64,000 nt of DNA from Euglena gracilis. Its lineage: Eukaryota; Euglenida; Euglenophyceae; Euglenales. Shown piece after piece: positions 13,047 to 28,509 of the stretch. Every line of letters begins with the position of its first letter. The stretch's first letter is position 1. The position numbers and the translations under genes are program-made. Location of the stretch: positions 75,306,192-75,370,191 of the forward strand of contig CP154956.1 of NCBI GenBank assembly GCA_039621445.1. Reading direction: 5' to 3'. The notes below the pieces were generated by a model that saw nothing but the letters and a program-made list of their open reading frames with translations, was not told the DNA's origin and ran no database searches.

Positions 13047-13384
13047 GACTCAGTCATAGATTTTCTGAGTGAACCCCCTGGGGGACATTTTTTCCCCGGA
13101 CCCAAACCCATTCACACACTTTTTTCGAAAACCTGCCCAACCACAACCCCCCGCCCCCCGCCCCCCCCCCCCCGTCCCTCTGGGGGTCAACCAACCCACC
13201 CAAAGCCCACCCAAAATCGACCAAAAATATTTTGAAAAAAAATTCCGGTCCGGCATTTCGCCGGACTGGACTGACCCATGGCGCACCCCCCCCCAGGGGT
13301 CCAGCAGCCCCAACCCACCAGCCCACTCTCGAAAACCACCCCTCGGGGGGTCACACAGGTGTTAAATGAATCTGTGGACTCAGT
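13047..13384. mobile_element. 322-bp TIR element (MITE) with 8-bp TSD
   Basis: The element occupies 13055-13376, begins CATAGATT and ends AATCTGTG. Perfect 8-bp direct repeats GACTCAGT flank it at 13047-13054 and 13377-13384. C/G runs lie just inside the ends and the centre is rich in CCCACCCAAA. It is a family member of the element at 62025-62226 in reverse orientation: the inner sequence of its right end (ATTCATTTAACnCCTGTGTG) matches the left end of that copy almost base for base. There is no ORF of note, so it would need enzymes supplied in trans. Confidence 0.88.
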
Positions 13385-14065
13385 GCATGCCTTGTGAGGT
13401 TTTGGGAATTTTCCGGTGAATGGCTGACCAGTGGTTTCATGCACGCGATGAAATAGCAAATTTCTTTGCATTTGGGAGGATGATTGACCACGATGGATGG
13501 ATCACCTTTGGCACGACAGAGCGCCATATCTGGCAGAGGCAATGCGGTTCTCAAGTGGGCTCCATTCGGTGATTTGAAAACCCTGGCAAACAATCTCTTT
13601 CGGTTTATTGTAAGCGATGGTTTGAGGGATATTACCAAGAAAGACGACGACAATGACGACAAGAAAAGAACAGCAACAAAAAGGAGAATGAGAATGAGAA
13701 TAAATTTACTGGAGTACGTGTTTACTTCAGAGTAAGAGTAAGTGTAAGAGCGAGAGCGAGATTAATGCCATAACTTCGAAGACAGAAGCATATGCGACAT
13801 GTGAGACAAGCTGAAAATATCGTCCTCATTCCTTTGTGATTAAGAAATAAAAGATGGAGCTGACAAAAAACAGATCCAGCATTTGTGTGCGCGAAAGGGT
13901 TTTCTACTGACCACTGCAAAAGAACATCAGCAATAAACAAGGGTGTGTATCATGGGAAAGGAGGCTTCACTTGAGTGAGGAAACGAGACAAATCATTCTC
14001 AAAAAAAAAGTGCAGCCGTGCAGCCATCATGGGACCGAGTCCAGCCGCAGCCGCCATGCCGCACT

Positions 14066-17223
<3,158 letters not shown>

Positions 17224-17919
17224 TGGGCAGGTCCGAGGGTCTGCAGAGGGGAACACACAGGCACCGGAGCAGCGTGCCACGGGACAGGAGAGGTCAGTGG
17301 GGTCAGCCGACCAGGCTGGCCAGAGGCAAGGTTGATGAGGTCCCGGGAGGCTGCGGGTTTCTAAGACTGAGGGTTTTGAATTTCGCTTTGCACTCCAACG
17401 CTGGTTAAACAACAATAATGGCCTTAATAATCAACTGGAAGGCCTCGATGTACACTTTGCAGGTTGGATGTATCCAGCCACCCACCCACCTGCCCGCACA
17501 CTAAGCCGCGCTTTTTGGGCACTGAGGTTGTCTTCACTTGGAAACAATGAAAATAATGTGGTCGAAATGTTGGCCGCCCCTTATCTTCGCTCTGGGAGGG
17601 CAAGCAGAGAAAATAGCCTAAAATGAAAAGAATTGCAAAAAAAAATATGACATCCCAGTGGCAGCATCCAAAAAAAACTGTGCTTTTGCTATAGCTGCAC
17701 TCATTTGGGCCGTGCTCAATGCCATTACTTGCCACCCCAGAAATTGCCACCAAAAAATAATCCCCCACGCAGCTGGACCCAATGCCCTATCAGCAGCATC
17801 TAAAAAAAAGAAACAGGTTGGCCGAGATCGCTGTTAGAGGGGGGAGGCCAGGATCCCGGGTGTCGAGGACACGCAACAAAAAAGAGCACAAACCGTGGCG
17901 AACAACCGCGCCAGGGAAG
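17224..17919. other. Spacer between V-ATPase D and the GT47-like gene
   Basis: About 700 bp of upstream DNA for V-ATPase D and downstream DNA for the GT47-like gene. No ORF, repeat family or TATA-like promoter could be supported. Confidence 0.5.
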
Positions 17920-19000
17920 TCACAGGAGGGTGAACGTGTTCGGTGGGGTGGAGGTGGTGTTGCATCGGGCCTCGAGGGCGGGGGCCAGTCCGCTCCGGCG
18001 ACAGATCGCCCGTAACAGGGCCTTGAGCGTGGAGGTGAAGGCGTCGTCGTGCCACCACGGGGGCTGTGTTCCCTACCTGAGGGGTCGTGTTGCACAACTT
18101 CAAGTCCAAGGAGGGGCGTGCCCTTCGCTGTGGCAGGCTGGTTTGGAACTGGCAAACGATTGGAGCCATCACCGTATCGGTGGAATTTTGCAAAAGAAAA
18201 TCAACTTTCCCCAAAATTCGTTTCCAACTTTCAATAAAACACGGCAACAGGGAGGTGGACCCCTTCAACAAGCACTTCAACAGCCCCTTTCCAACCCGGA
18301 GACCACCGCTTGGAGTCGGCAGCCGAACCATACCGACAGTGGGGGGGGGGGGTGGACCAGGAGAATTCCCCGAAAATTTTTGAAATTTTCGTCCCGTGCA
18401 TCAAAATTTTTAGCATTCGGCAAAATTTTGGCCAATAAATGCCCCAAATATCATTTTCGGGCCACAAAGAAATCTCGGTCATGCTGCTTTTATTGGGGGG
18501 GCTGCTGGTCGTGGTCGTGTGTGGCGCCCCAGACATCTGTATGTTCCACCCGTCGCTGTTCACCAACGGGGGGTACCACAATCATAATTCAGAGGAAATA
18601 ATAGCTCCTGTGCTCGAGGATGCAACGCGTGGCGCTCACTGAATGTGGCGAGGGAGTGATTAGGGTTGATGGCATACACGAAGAGCTGCCGCACGCGGCG
18701 GAGGTGATGGATGTGCTGCCACACGGTTTCATTGCGGTGCAACGGGGGAGGCACCGGTGGGAGAGAAGAGAGAAATTAGGGTCCAAATTGTTTGGTTGGC
18801 AGCTGGGACTCCCATCAGTGCCTCAGCTCTGCCAAATGGTCTACGAGGTTCCCGCGGACGCGGTCGTCCGGAATGAACACAACGAAGGCAGAGTAGTTCA
18901 GCACGTCGGTGTATGCCACACGCCGGATGTAGTGGTTGTGGAACACCACCGGCAACGCACCAAGGGAAAGACAGTCATAAAACGCACCACGAACGTACCA
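17920..19000 (-). CDS. Exostosin/GT47-like glycosyltransferase, C-terminal exons
   Basis: Three supported exons on the minus strand: 19000-about 18834, 18734-18614 and about 18072-17920 (stop TGA). The first reads WYVRGAFYDCLSLGALPVVF and then DVLNYSAFVVFIPDD. This fits the C-terminal motif of the exostosin family, where Arg and Asp precede a Gly-x-x-Pro-Val strand and a later aromatic-rich strand. The second carries NETVWQHIHHLRRVRQLF. The last ends the protein with PWWHDDAFTSTLKALLRA and about 30 more residues. Such enzymes are usually Golgi type II membrane glycosyltransferases. The intron before 19000 ends CTG-GTGAC and the intron after 18614 starts GCA-CAG, so nonconventional splicing applies here too. 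An open frame at about 18,570-18,500 (WYPPLVNSDGWN) may be another exon. The N-terminal half, including any membrane anchor, is not resolved. Confidence 0.68.
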
Positions 19001-19476
19001 GTCACCAGGGGGCTGGGGTCACACCTTTGGCACAAGTGACACAACCCGAGTGCAATGCGAAAAATGCAAGTGTTCCCAAATCTTCAAGCACAAACATACA
19101 AACTCTGGGATTTTCTGAAAAGACTTTACACACTTAAAGTTCTTTCTACCTCCAAGTAAAATTTTATATTGTTCAACATAACTTCAATATCCTGGGCTTT
19201 TCTCTGGGGGAAAAAATACAAAAACATAAACAAAGCAAACTTTAGCAAAATCCATCCAAAAATGCAAAAACAAAACCAAAAGGAAACACCGTAACATACA
19301 TCGTGGAGGGTTGACTGCCCTTCATTTGCAACTTATAATGCTGTCAACCGAGGAAAAGAATATGCAATTCTGGAAAGGGAAATTTTTTTTGCGCAATTAC
19401 CCAGAAAAATGATGCAATAATTGCAAATTTTCGAAATGTGAATCGTACAGAAAGTGCAAATTGTCAAAGTTTTGGA

Positions 19477-20034
19477 TTATGCAAAAAATGCATCTTGCGG
19501 CCCCCCCATGCAGAGCAAACAATGTGGCTCCTGAAATAATTCACACAAATTATTCATTCCTAAAGATAAAATTATGTAAACCTCAAATGGGAACATGATT
19601 TTGGAATGATCATCTCGATTTTTTTTGAGGAAAAAGAAATGACCGGACACCCAAGTGACATATTTCAGGTACCCAGGGCCTTTTCCGTGCAACCGTTTCT
19701 TCTTCTCCTTCTTCTCCTTCTTCACCACTTCCAGCCCATGAGCGTCGTGCTCCCAAATGGCAAAAGTGTGGCCGGAAGCAGTAGAAATGCCGGGCGTATA
19801 GATGGTATGTCGCTGCCTGGTCCTGCAAGCTGGCGACAGGAGTGGGTGCCCTGGAGGAATGAGCCATGGCAACAAAAAAAGCAGGCCTTGGCCAATCTGT
19901 CGTCTTTCCAATTTTTCTTCCTGGACGAGACAGCACGTAAAATTCAGAGGAAGAAAACAAGGTGTGAACGTTCAGTGCCGTGCAGCACGCACGGAGGAGA
20001 CCCCTCCTTCATAGAGCCTGCCCAGCCGAGGTAA
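19477..20034 (-). other. Possible upstream exon(s) of the GT47-like gene
   Basis: A moderately GC-rich block at 19,700-20,030. Two minus-strand frames look protein-like: one gives QLAGPGSDIPSIRPAFLLLP, the other GHTFAIWEHDAHGLEVVKK with a Lys/Glu run. The latter is open for 144 codons up to 19,911. A CTG with eight bases to the next open segment occurs near 19,835. Which frame is used, and whether it belongs to the glycosyltransferase, cannot be settled. Confidence 0.3.
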
Positions 20035-20399
20035 GTGCAGCTGGTGGGCCGCGTACAGACCAGAACGGATCCCTTCCCCCAAACTCAGCCATCAAGTAAA
20101 TGAAAGAATCTTGACGAAATGAAACCATGATCGTTTCTTATCACCCAACTCACTGCCATAAATAGTTTACTAAAAAGTTTGCCGGGTGGGTGGCCCAGGA
20201 CACGGAGATGAAAGCAGGGACTTTGGAAAATGGGATGCCTAAGAGCAGGTGGCACTGCAGCATGTATTATACACAACACCCAGCAGATGTGTTTTGAACC
20301 CTGCAACGGCTGTCTCATTAACTTGGGATGTTGACTGAACGATTTGGTGAGGTGTGCCCAAGCCTGAAACGATACCCTGAAACTTGGCTGTGTGAGAAA

Positions 20400-21787
20400 C
20401 TGATGGTCGGTGTGGGCAAATGCGCAAATGGACGTTGTGAGCAAATGCGCACACCAACCGTTTGTGCAATTGTGAAAAAGTCCACGTGTGCCGGCTGCAA
20501 TTAATGTGTTTGTAAAATTGCACTAGTGCTTGGTTTGTGCAAATGCGAAACAGACTTATTGGTCGTTTTGCGCATTTGCACAAACCAACCTCTTGTGAAA
20601 CTTAACAGGCGCACCATTTAGAAGGTGTGGCACCACTGCAGTTTGGAAATCCTTAAATGCGAGGTATTCTGCAGAACTTTAAGCACAACTAAAGGACCAC
20701 CTGCGGGCCCAAGTTTGGGAAGCATTAAAATAAACAACATTCTCAGGTTTTATCCTGAAAAACTGAGTTTAGAAATGCCCTTCATCCCCAGCAATTTAGT
20801 CCGAAAATGAGGCACAGTTCATTGGTTTAAAATGGATGTGTCTGACTTGAAAACCCTTGTGTTCAGGGTGCAATATAATGCAATACACTGACACGCTTCA
20901 TTTTGACCTTCTCGGACATACCTTAAAACACCACCACTTTCAGCACAACACCTCCACAACCTGCTCTCCTCCTGTTTCCACTCTTCTCTTGTCTCAGAAG
21001 TCCCTGTTGCCAAGGCTTCAAAATGAAATGGAGTATTGGTTGGTGTCCACAATTGTGAACAGCAACCATTTTAATAGTTGGTGTGCACATTTGCGCACAC
21101 CAACCGCCCAAACATACCAGCAGCATTCAAAAGAGGGGGTCCAGCACCACAGGAACACAAAGGAGGTAACACCACAATGTTGTCACATTTGTTTTCCAGC
21201 TCCAAACACACTGCCATAGGAGGCTCCTGGTTGGGTAAAAAATAGAACAGTGTGCACAAATGCGCACATCGTCCAGGTGCGCATTTGCGCACACCGACAT
21301 CATTTATGATGTTGTGTGGGTGCCACAGAGCCTTAAACATCAGGGGGACGTTGATGGGCAACTTGCCACCAAATTCAGCAGGAAACTGATGGCACTCTTC
21401 CTGTGTTCTTTATGCCCCTCGTCAACCCTCGGTGGCAGAATTCTCGAACAGCCTATTGTTTATGTGGCATGTGCAATTCCACTCCTTTTGTAACCAGCTT
21501 CAAAAACCTCCACAACATGCTGCAAAACTTCAGAAAGCGTGCAAAGGGGTGGACCTGCCACCCCACCTCCAGAGCACCACCTGGCGCTGGCAGTTGTCAC
21601 ACAGGGAATGTGGGTGGCAACACCGGGGTTTTGGCGTTTTTGCTGGTGTTTTTTTCACCTTGGGGGGATAGGCCCAGGGGTTTTTGTGTCATTCCGACCT
21701 AAAAAAAAACAGCAAACAAAACACGTAATTCCCAGGACAGCCGGTGCCAAAAAAAAACGAGGCATCACTCGTATTTTATCCAATCCT

Positions 21788-21886
<99 letters not shown>

Positions 21887-23495
21887 CGCTCGCTCCTTGT
21901 AACACCGCTCAAAATGGTTGTTTGTTCTGAAAGTCAACATTCGATGTTTGCTTCATTGCTTGCTTGCTTGCTTGCTGGTGCGCGTGATTCTTGAAACAAT
22001 TTGCTGCATGTAACAATAACAAAACAAAAGGGCAGTTTCTGAAAGGCTAAAAATTATGTTTGGAATTCCACTTCAGAGGGCTGATAATGTCTGAGGGTCA
22101 AAACCAACAGAGATCAAATCAGCTCTTACGTCAGATTTTTGCCCGGCCAGGGGGGTTCTTTATTGGGGGGCGGGGTCTTGAATGGAATGGACCATCCTTG
22201 GCGAGCTTAACTTCTCAGGCGGAGTGACTCACACTGCAGGATTTTTCCTTTGTTCGGTGTGCACATTGCGCAAATCTATTTTTTTTCTGAAAGTCACAAT
22301 GCCTGACTCCTAAAAGACCAAATAATGAAATCGGGATGTGATGTGGTGCTCCAGGATGCAGAGATGGAAACAGGGACTTTGACAGTTAGGGTGTCTAAGA
22401 GCAGGTGCAACCACAGCATATGGGGAACACGATTCCCATATGTGTGTTTGGGAACCTTCCACTGGCTGTCTCCTGAATACGGGGATGTATTGAATGAACG
22501 ATTTGGGAAGGTGAGAATATGAGGATTCAATAATTGGTGTGCATTTGCGAATGCACACGAACTAACAACCAAATGGTCAGTGTGTGCAAATGCACAACCC
22601 AACCATTTGTGCAAATGCATAAAAAGGCCACATGCACAAATTGGCGTGTTTGAAAACGTGGTTGGTTTGCACAAATGCGCAAGCAGTCTGTTTGCACATT
22701 TGCGCACACCAAAAATTTGTGCAATTTCACAAATGTCCATTTAGAGGGTGCAGATTCACAGCAGCTTTGAAAACCCTCAAATGCGAGATATTTTGTACAA
22801 TATTAATACAACAAAAATATTTGTTGTATTAATAACAAATATTAAGCTGACCCCGAAATTGGCGAACTTCTTTGAACTAAATTTTAAGAATAAAATCTGG
22901 AAATGTCATTCATTTTGATGTTTCATCCCCCCGTATTTTGAGCCTGACAATGAGGCACAGACCATTGGCTGGGAATGGCTGTGTCAACTGACTTGAAAAT
23001 GTGGTGTTCTGGAGGTGAGTTGACAGGTGCACCCCTTTGCTTGCTTTTTGATGGCCTACAGGTGGAAGGAGTGGACTTTCAATTGCAACAAATAAAGTAG
23101 GTAGAAATGGGCTGCTAAATGGGCTGTGCAACTGGTGGTTGATGAGGGGGATGAGGGAGATACATAGCAAATTGTCCGCACTGATGTTTAAGACTGTGTC
23201 ACACTTACACAACAGCAAAAATGCAGTTGCTGTGCGCAAGTGCACAAATGGACATTTGCACACACCAACCATTTTAAAACCAACCAAGATCCTCCTGTGC
23301 CAGTGTGTTTGAATTGTAAAATAAATACAATGAAGCTGTGGTTTCCCTCACTTGTATTCCTGTGGTGCGGGACACTGTCCCCACAAACATTGCTGGTATT
23401 TCTGGGGTTGGTGTGTGTGCAAATGTGCAAATGTGCAAATCAACCATTTCTGGTGGTCGATTTGCGCATATGCGCAAGCGACCAGAATTTATGAG
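20400..23495. repeat. Cluster of TGTGCAAATGCGCACA palindromes
   Basis: At least ten short palindromic words built on GTGCGCA/TGCGCAC with an AAAT or ATTT centre. They occur near 20,410-20,460, 20,525-20,590, 21,085-21,110, 21,250-21,300, 22,535-22,730, 23,230-23,280 and 23,410-23,480, in both orientations. Stretches between copies also recur, for example GGAAACAGGGACTTTG near 22,365 and similar text near 20,210. No gene is supported inside. Confidence 0.75.
21789..21895. repeat. (CT)n microsatellite
   Basis: About 95 bp of CT dinucleotides followed by short GCTC units. Confidence 0.98.
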
Positions 23496-26400
23496 AATTT
23501 TGAAGCCTTAACCACAGGGACTTCTGAGACAAGGACAAGAGGAGAGCAGCGTCCACAACGTGGAGGCGTTGTGCAATATGTCTGAGAAGGTCAAACAAAG
23601 CATGCTGGGGCATTGCATAAAATGGCACCCTGAACACAAGGCTGAAGAGAAGCCGAAAAAAATTGGGATAAAAACACAAAAACACAAAAAATTTGCAAAA
23701 AAAATCGAAAATCGCAAAAACAAACACATTTGTGTTTCCCTCCCCACCCTGCTCTCCAGGGGTCACCCTTGGAAGGTGAGGGGTACACCTTTGGAGGGGT
23801 CAAGGAGGAAGGGCACCCCCCATCTGAACCGTCGACACCCTCCTTACATAGAACCCGGGGCCGAAGCAGCCCAATGGACTGAGCCACGTTGGAGGCAGGG
23901 GGGGGGGTCGTTCTGTACGGTCGTTCTGGTCCAAGAGCATTGAAGTGGGAAATGGACACGGGCACCTCCCACCCAAACCCAAAACTCCTTCCGCCCACGC
24001 CAAGGGCAGGGAATCTCTTAAGGACCCACCCCGGGGGTCCAGCCTCCAACTGGCAAAAGGTTGCTGGCTGGAAATGAGCTGCTGGCTGGACCGCCCCGGG
24101 GGATAAGGGGGGGTCCGGGGCTGGAGGGGGCTGGGCTGGGCTGGGTCGCTGAAAACCAAAATTTTCTAAAACATTTTTGCCTACTCAATGCTAAAACCAG
24201 GCTGGATAGGGACTGGAGGAACAGGACATTGAGGGCGAAAGCTGTGATGAGGGGGAAAAAATGCAGGGATAGGTGTGGTGGCAGCCTATTTGGCTGGCCA
24301 GCCTGCGGCCGGCTGGCCCGGCTTTATTTCTCTCGACCCCCCCGGGGGGGGGGCTCCCAGCCCGAATTTGGGCTGCTGGCTGGATTTGAGCTGCTGGCTG
24401 GCTGGACCCCCCAGGGGGGTAGGGTACCCTCCGGCTTAAGAAATCCCCTGGCCAAGGGTGAGCTGGGCTGGGTCCCCCTAAAATTCAACTGGATCCGTTT
24501 TGGACTGGCCGCGCCTGGCAGTCCTCTCGGATGCGAAGCCTCACACGATGCCCGTCTTTGACAGCCACCTCACCAAGGGATAGTGAATCAAGGATCCTGA
24601 GAACAATTCCGAAATCTCCAACGAGTCTCCAATGATACACCCATTCCGGGGATGATTTTTTGAGCCAGAAAAATACCACACCCAAACATCAAAATTGAAA
24701 TTTTTATTGTAAGAAGTCCTAAACCAGTAAACCAGGTTTGATTAGTGCTGAACTCTTAATTTCCAAAAGCACCATGCCCAGTTGTCGGCCCAGCGGCCGA
24801 GCGTTGCGGCGGTCCAGGCCCAACGCAGCCTGGTCTGGCGCGAAAAAATCAATTTTTTGACCCAAAAAAATGGCAGAAACCGGCAGAAGCCTGAAGCGGT
24901 GTTTTCGGGCGTAAATCGGCCATATTCTTGGGACAGGAAGGAAATTGCAGGAAACCATTAGATAGGGTGTTTTAAGGGCTTCAATTCAGGTCACCGGAAA
25001 TTTTGCTTGATTTTTCTTCATTTTGGAGATATTTGGCATTTTGCAATATTGCAAGTTACGGGAAAATACAAGAAGGATAGGGCGTTCTTTGATGTTGCAA
25101 AATTTTTCTTTTGATTTGCCTCATTTTCAAGATATTTTGAAAACTTTGATTTCTTTGTCCAAACAAGCAACAAAGTGGTTGAAAAATGGGTGAAAATGGG
25201 CTGCAGATTTGGGGTGTAACTTAATGCCGTGGAGTTACAAAGAAAGCCAGGCACCGTTAGATAGGGCGTTGCACAAGCTGGAGTTCTCTTACTGGCCCTT
25301 TTGATGACTGGGCAGCCCTAGTGATTTCCAAAATATACTTTTTCTTGCTGGCAGATGGACCTTTTATCACGGTCCCTTTTTTGACTTGGCCCCAATAAAA
25401 CGGGCACAACTCAGGCTGGGCGCAAAACTAGGATTAATATAGTCTCTTTCAGGGCTCCCGGGATCATGTGGATATTTCCCCATAAGATGGGGCAGGAGTC
25501 GGTTCATACCAGAAGCACTGTTTGCATTAGCCTTCCCAAAGATTTTTTGCTGGGGTCGGACCACCCCTCCAGGGGTTTTTTTAAGACAGGGGGGGGAGGG
25601 GGGGGGGGGGGCGGCACCCCCCCCCCCCCTGGGGGGGGGCCCCCCGGGGGGGGGGGGGTCCCGGGGGACCCACTGTTGCCCGAAAATGCTAAAAATAGCA
25701 CCTTTTAAAAAATTTCGGCCGAAAAAGATATACCCACCAGCCCCTACCCCCACCCTCCCAGGGGGGGGAGGGGGTCGAAGGGACCCACCAACCCTACCCC
25801 CCCTCCCCCCTCGGGGAGGGGGGGGGGTAGGGGTAGGGTAGGGAGGGGGGGTAGGGTAGGGACCCCCTCGGGGGGAGGGGGTCCAAGACTAAAAAAAACC
25901 CCTGCACCCCTCTGACCCTGGGCAGGGTGTTGCTTAAAGACGGGGAGTTCAGCTCAGAGGCTGGAAAATTTGGGCTGGCTGGAAAAAGGCAGCTGGCTGA
26001 CCCCCCCCCTCCTCCCCATAAAGGTCCCGGGCTGGGTCTGAGCCTGAGGTCGAACCAGGAACAAGAAAACCGAAATTGCAAAAAAAAGTCCAAAAAAACT
26101 GCCAATTATGCAAAAAGAAAATTGATTATTTGACACCAAAAATGTCCCGGACAGCCCTTTTCCAACCCATTTTGCCCAATTTTGACTCATTTTCGCCCAT
26201 TGTTGGCCCGTTTTTGTACCCCTGAAAGCAAAAAACCCGTTACCATCCAGCCGTCTGAAGGGCGGCTGGAAATAAATATATCTCGTGATGGGGGGAGGGG
26301 GGTCTGAAAAAAGGCTGTTGGCTGGAAAAAGGGTGCTGACTGGCAGGCCTGCCCCAGGGGTGGTGAAATTTTCGTAAGCAACGCCCTGCCCCTGGGTATT

Positions 26401-27831
26401 GCTTCGGGACAAGTGGCGGTCCACTCTACAAGCGCACCCCCACTTTGATGGTCATTTATAATAAAAAAAACCTACAAAACTCAGGCGGGTGGGAACGCTG
26501 GAGGCGGCGGCTTCAATAAGCGCACCCCTGCTTCTATTGGGAGATTCATTTCTTATATTAATATTTTTGTACTGAATTTCAAAAGACACACACGCGCGCA
26601 GACACGCACGCACGCACACATGCACCCCATCAGAAATTTCGTCTCAAGGAAGGCCGTTTGATGGGTTGATTGAGAGCCGCTCGTTTGGCATGACGCTTTG
26701 AAGAAGAAAAAAACCAAAATCTAGACAGTCAGGAGAGCTTGGCAAATCTCCCTGAATTTGGGCCCCGTGTCCACTGAATCACTAAAGCCTGGGAGACAAA
26801 GCTTCAGCAACCCCATTAATACACCCCCATCCCCTAATTTGAATTCAATGATACACTGGGCAGGATGTGAAATGGGGATTTTTGGACCCCTCCCCCCCCT
26901 CAAGAGAAGGAGGGGGGATGGACCTCCTCCCCTCCCCCTGCACAAAACCAACACTCACACTGGGGGTGGTTGTTTTTTTTTCAACAAGAGGTTTATTAAA
27001 TCAAACCATGTTTCAAGAACAAATAATTGCATGAACTTTGCCTGTGAGCAAACACACATTCAAAAGTTCACACAGCAAAAAAAGCTAAAGAGAAGTGTCT
27101 GGTTCAGAGCATACTTCCGGCCGCAGCCAAATACTCCCATGACCAGTTTTCTGGTCTCCTGAAACTCTGTGGCAACAAAATAAGCTCAAATCATTTGAAG
27201 TTTGAAGTTTCAATTCAGAGTCAGACTGAAACATATCTATGAAATGCCCACACACCCGCTCCCCCCATGTAAATTAGGGCAACATGACCCCGGATGGATT
27301 TCCGAATGTTGCATTTTTCCCAGGCGGGTGCTTTCCAAAACTCCTTCATTTGACTTTCATCTCCACAAAATTCACTTTGGTTTGAACCATACATTAACTT
27401 GGTGACCGCTGGGGGGGGGGGGGGCATTTTCCCAGGCCCCAAACCCACCCATTAACCCCCCCCAGTTTGGCCCACCAACCCACCCAACCAAATACCCCCC
27501 AGCTTCGAAAACCCCCAAAAAATTTTCCTGATAAGCCTTCACCCCACCACTGCCTACCAGGTCTTAAAATGAAATCAAACCTGAACTGGCAGTTCCATAA
27601 CTTAAGGTGTGTCCGACCCCCCCCCCCGAATTGACTGACTGGGTTTTTTTTCCAGAGTGGCTGACTGGCTTTTTGGCACTGGACCCCTACTTCCAGGTGG
27701 TGGGGTCAGACGAAATTGGTTGAAATTGAAAATTTGGTCAAAAGCCATTGATTTCAAAGTGGGAAATGACCCCACACACCCAGCCTGGCCCCCCAAAAAG
27801 CCTGTCCAAAGGCATTCCTAAACAATTTTCG
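23496..27831. other. Repeat-rich intergenic DNA
   Basis: No gene is supported. The stretch holds several GCTGGCTGGA-type repeats with C/G runs (24,055-24,475, 25,960-26,020, 26,265-26,345). It also holds two AT-rich units near 24,900 and 25,230 that share TTAGATAGGG and TTTGATTTnnnTCATTTT-like text with units near 48,600 and 57,170. Dense G/C tracts fill 25,590-25,890. A copy of the CACCCTCCTTAnAT motif lies at about 23,834. Confidence 0.55.
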
Positions 27832-28509
27832 GGCGATTTGCGCCAGAACCCATACCTAGACCTCTGTCGAACCCCAGACCACCCCCTACCCAGGTGGTCT
27901 TCTGAGTTGAAACCAAGTTCAGGTGTTCTTTTTGAAAAGCAATTTGATCTGCTGACCCCCAGCATCAACTTTCACTGTTCAGGACACCAGACTATTTGCG
28001 CCAAACAGGACACCAGCTGGACATCAATTCCTTTCAGCACCCCTCTTATGAGACTATGTTGCTTGGTAAATATGAAAATCAAAGAGCAGGGAGTCAGCTG
28101 CACTGAAATGCAGAACACCTGGTGCTGTTGAGATGGTGGTGACGTTTGGGTGCTCATGGGAAAGGTATGGGGCGATTTGCGCCAGAACCCATACCTAGAC
28201 CTCTGTCGAACCCCAGACCACCCCCTACCCAGGTGGTCTTCTGAGTTGAAACCAAGTTCAGGTGTTCTTTTTGAAAAGCAATTTGATCTGCTGACCCCCA
28301 GCATCAACTTTCACTGTTCAGGACACCAGACTATTTGCGCCAAACAGGACACCAGCTGGACATCAATTCCTTTCAGCACCCCTCTTATGAGACTATGTTG
28401 CTTGGTAAATATGAAAATCAAAGAGCAGGGAGTCAGCTGCACTGAAATGCAGAACACCTGGTGCTGTTGAGATGGTGGTGACGTTTGGGTGCTCATGGGA
28501 AAGGTATGG
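27832..28509. repeat. Exact 339-bp tandem duplication
   Basis: Bases 27832-28170 are followed directly by a second copy at 28171-28509. I see no difference between them. The unit is 113 codons long, and each copy has an open plus-strand frame of about 100 codons ending in NTWCC. No family is recognised. Perfect identity means the duplication is very recent or is an assembly artefact. Confidence 0.93.
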
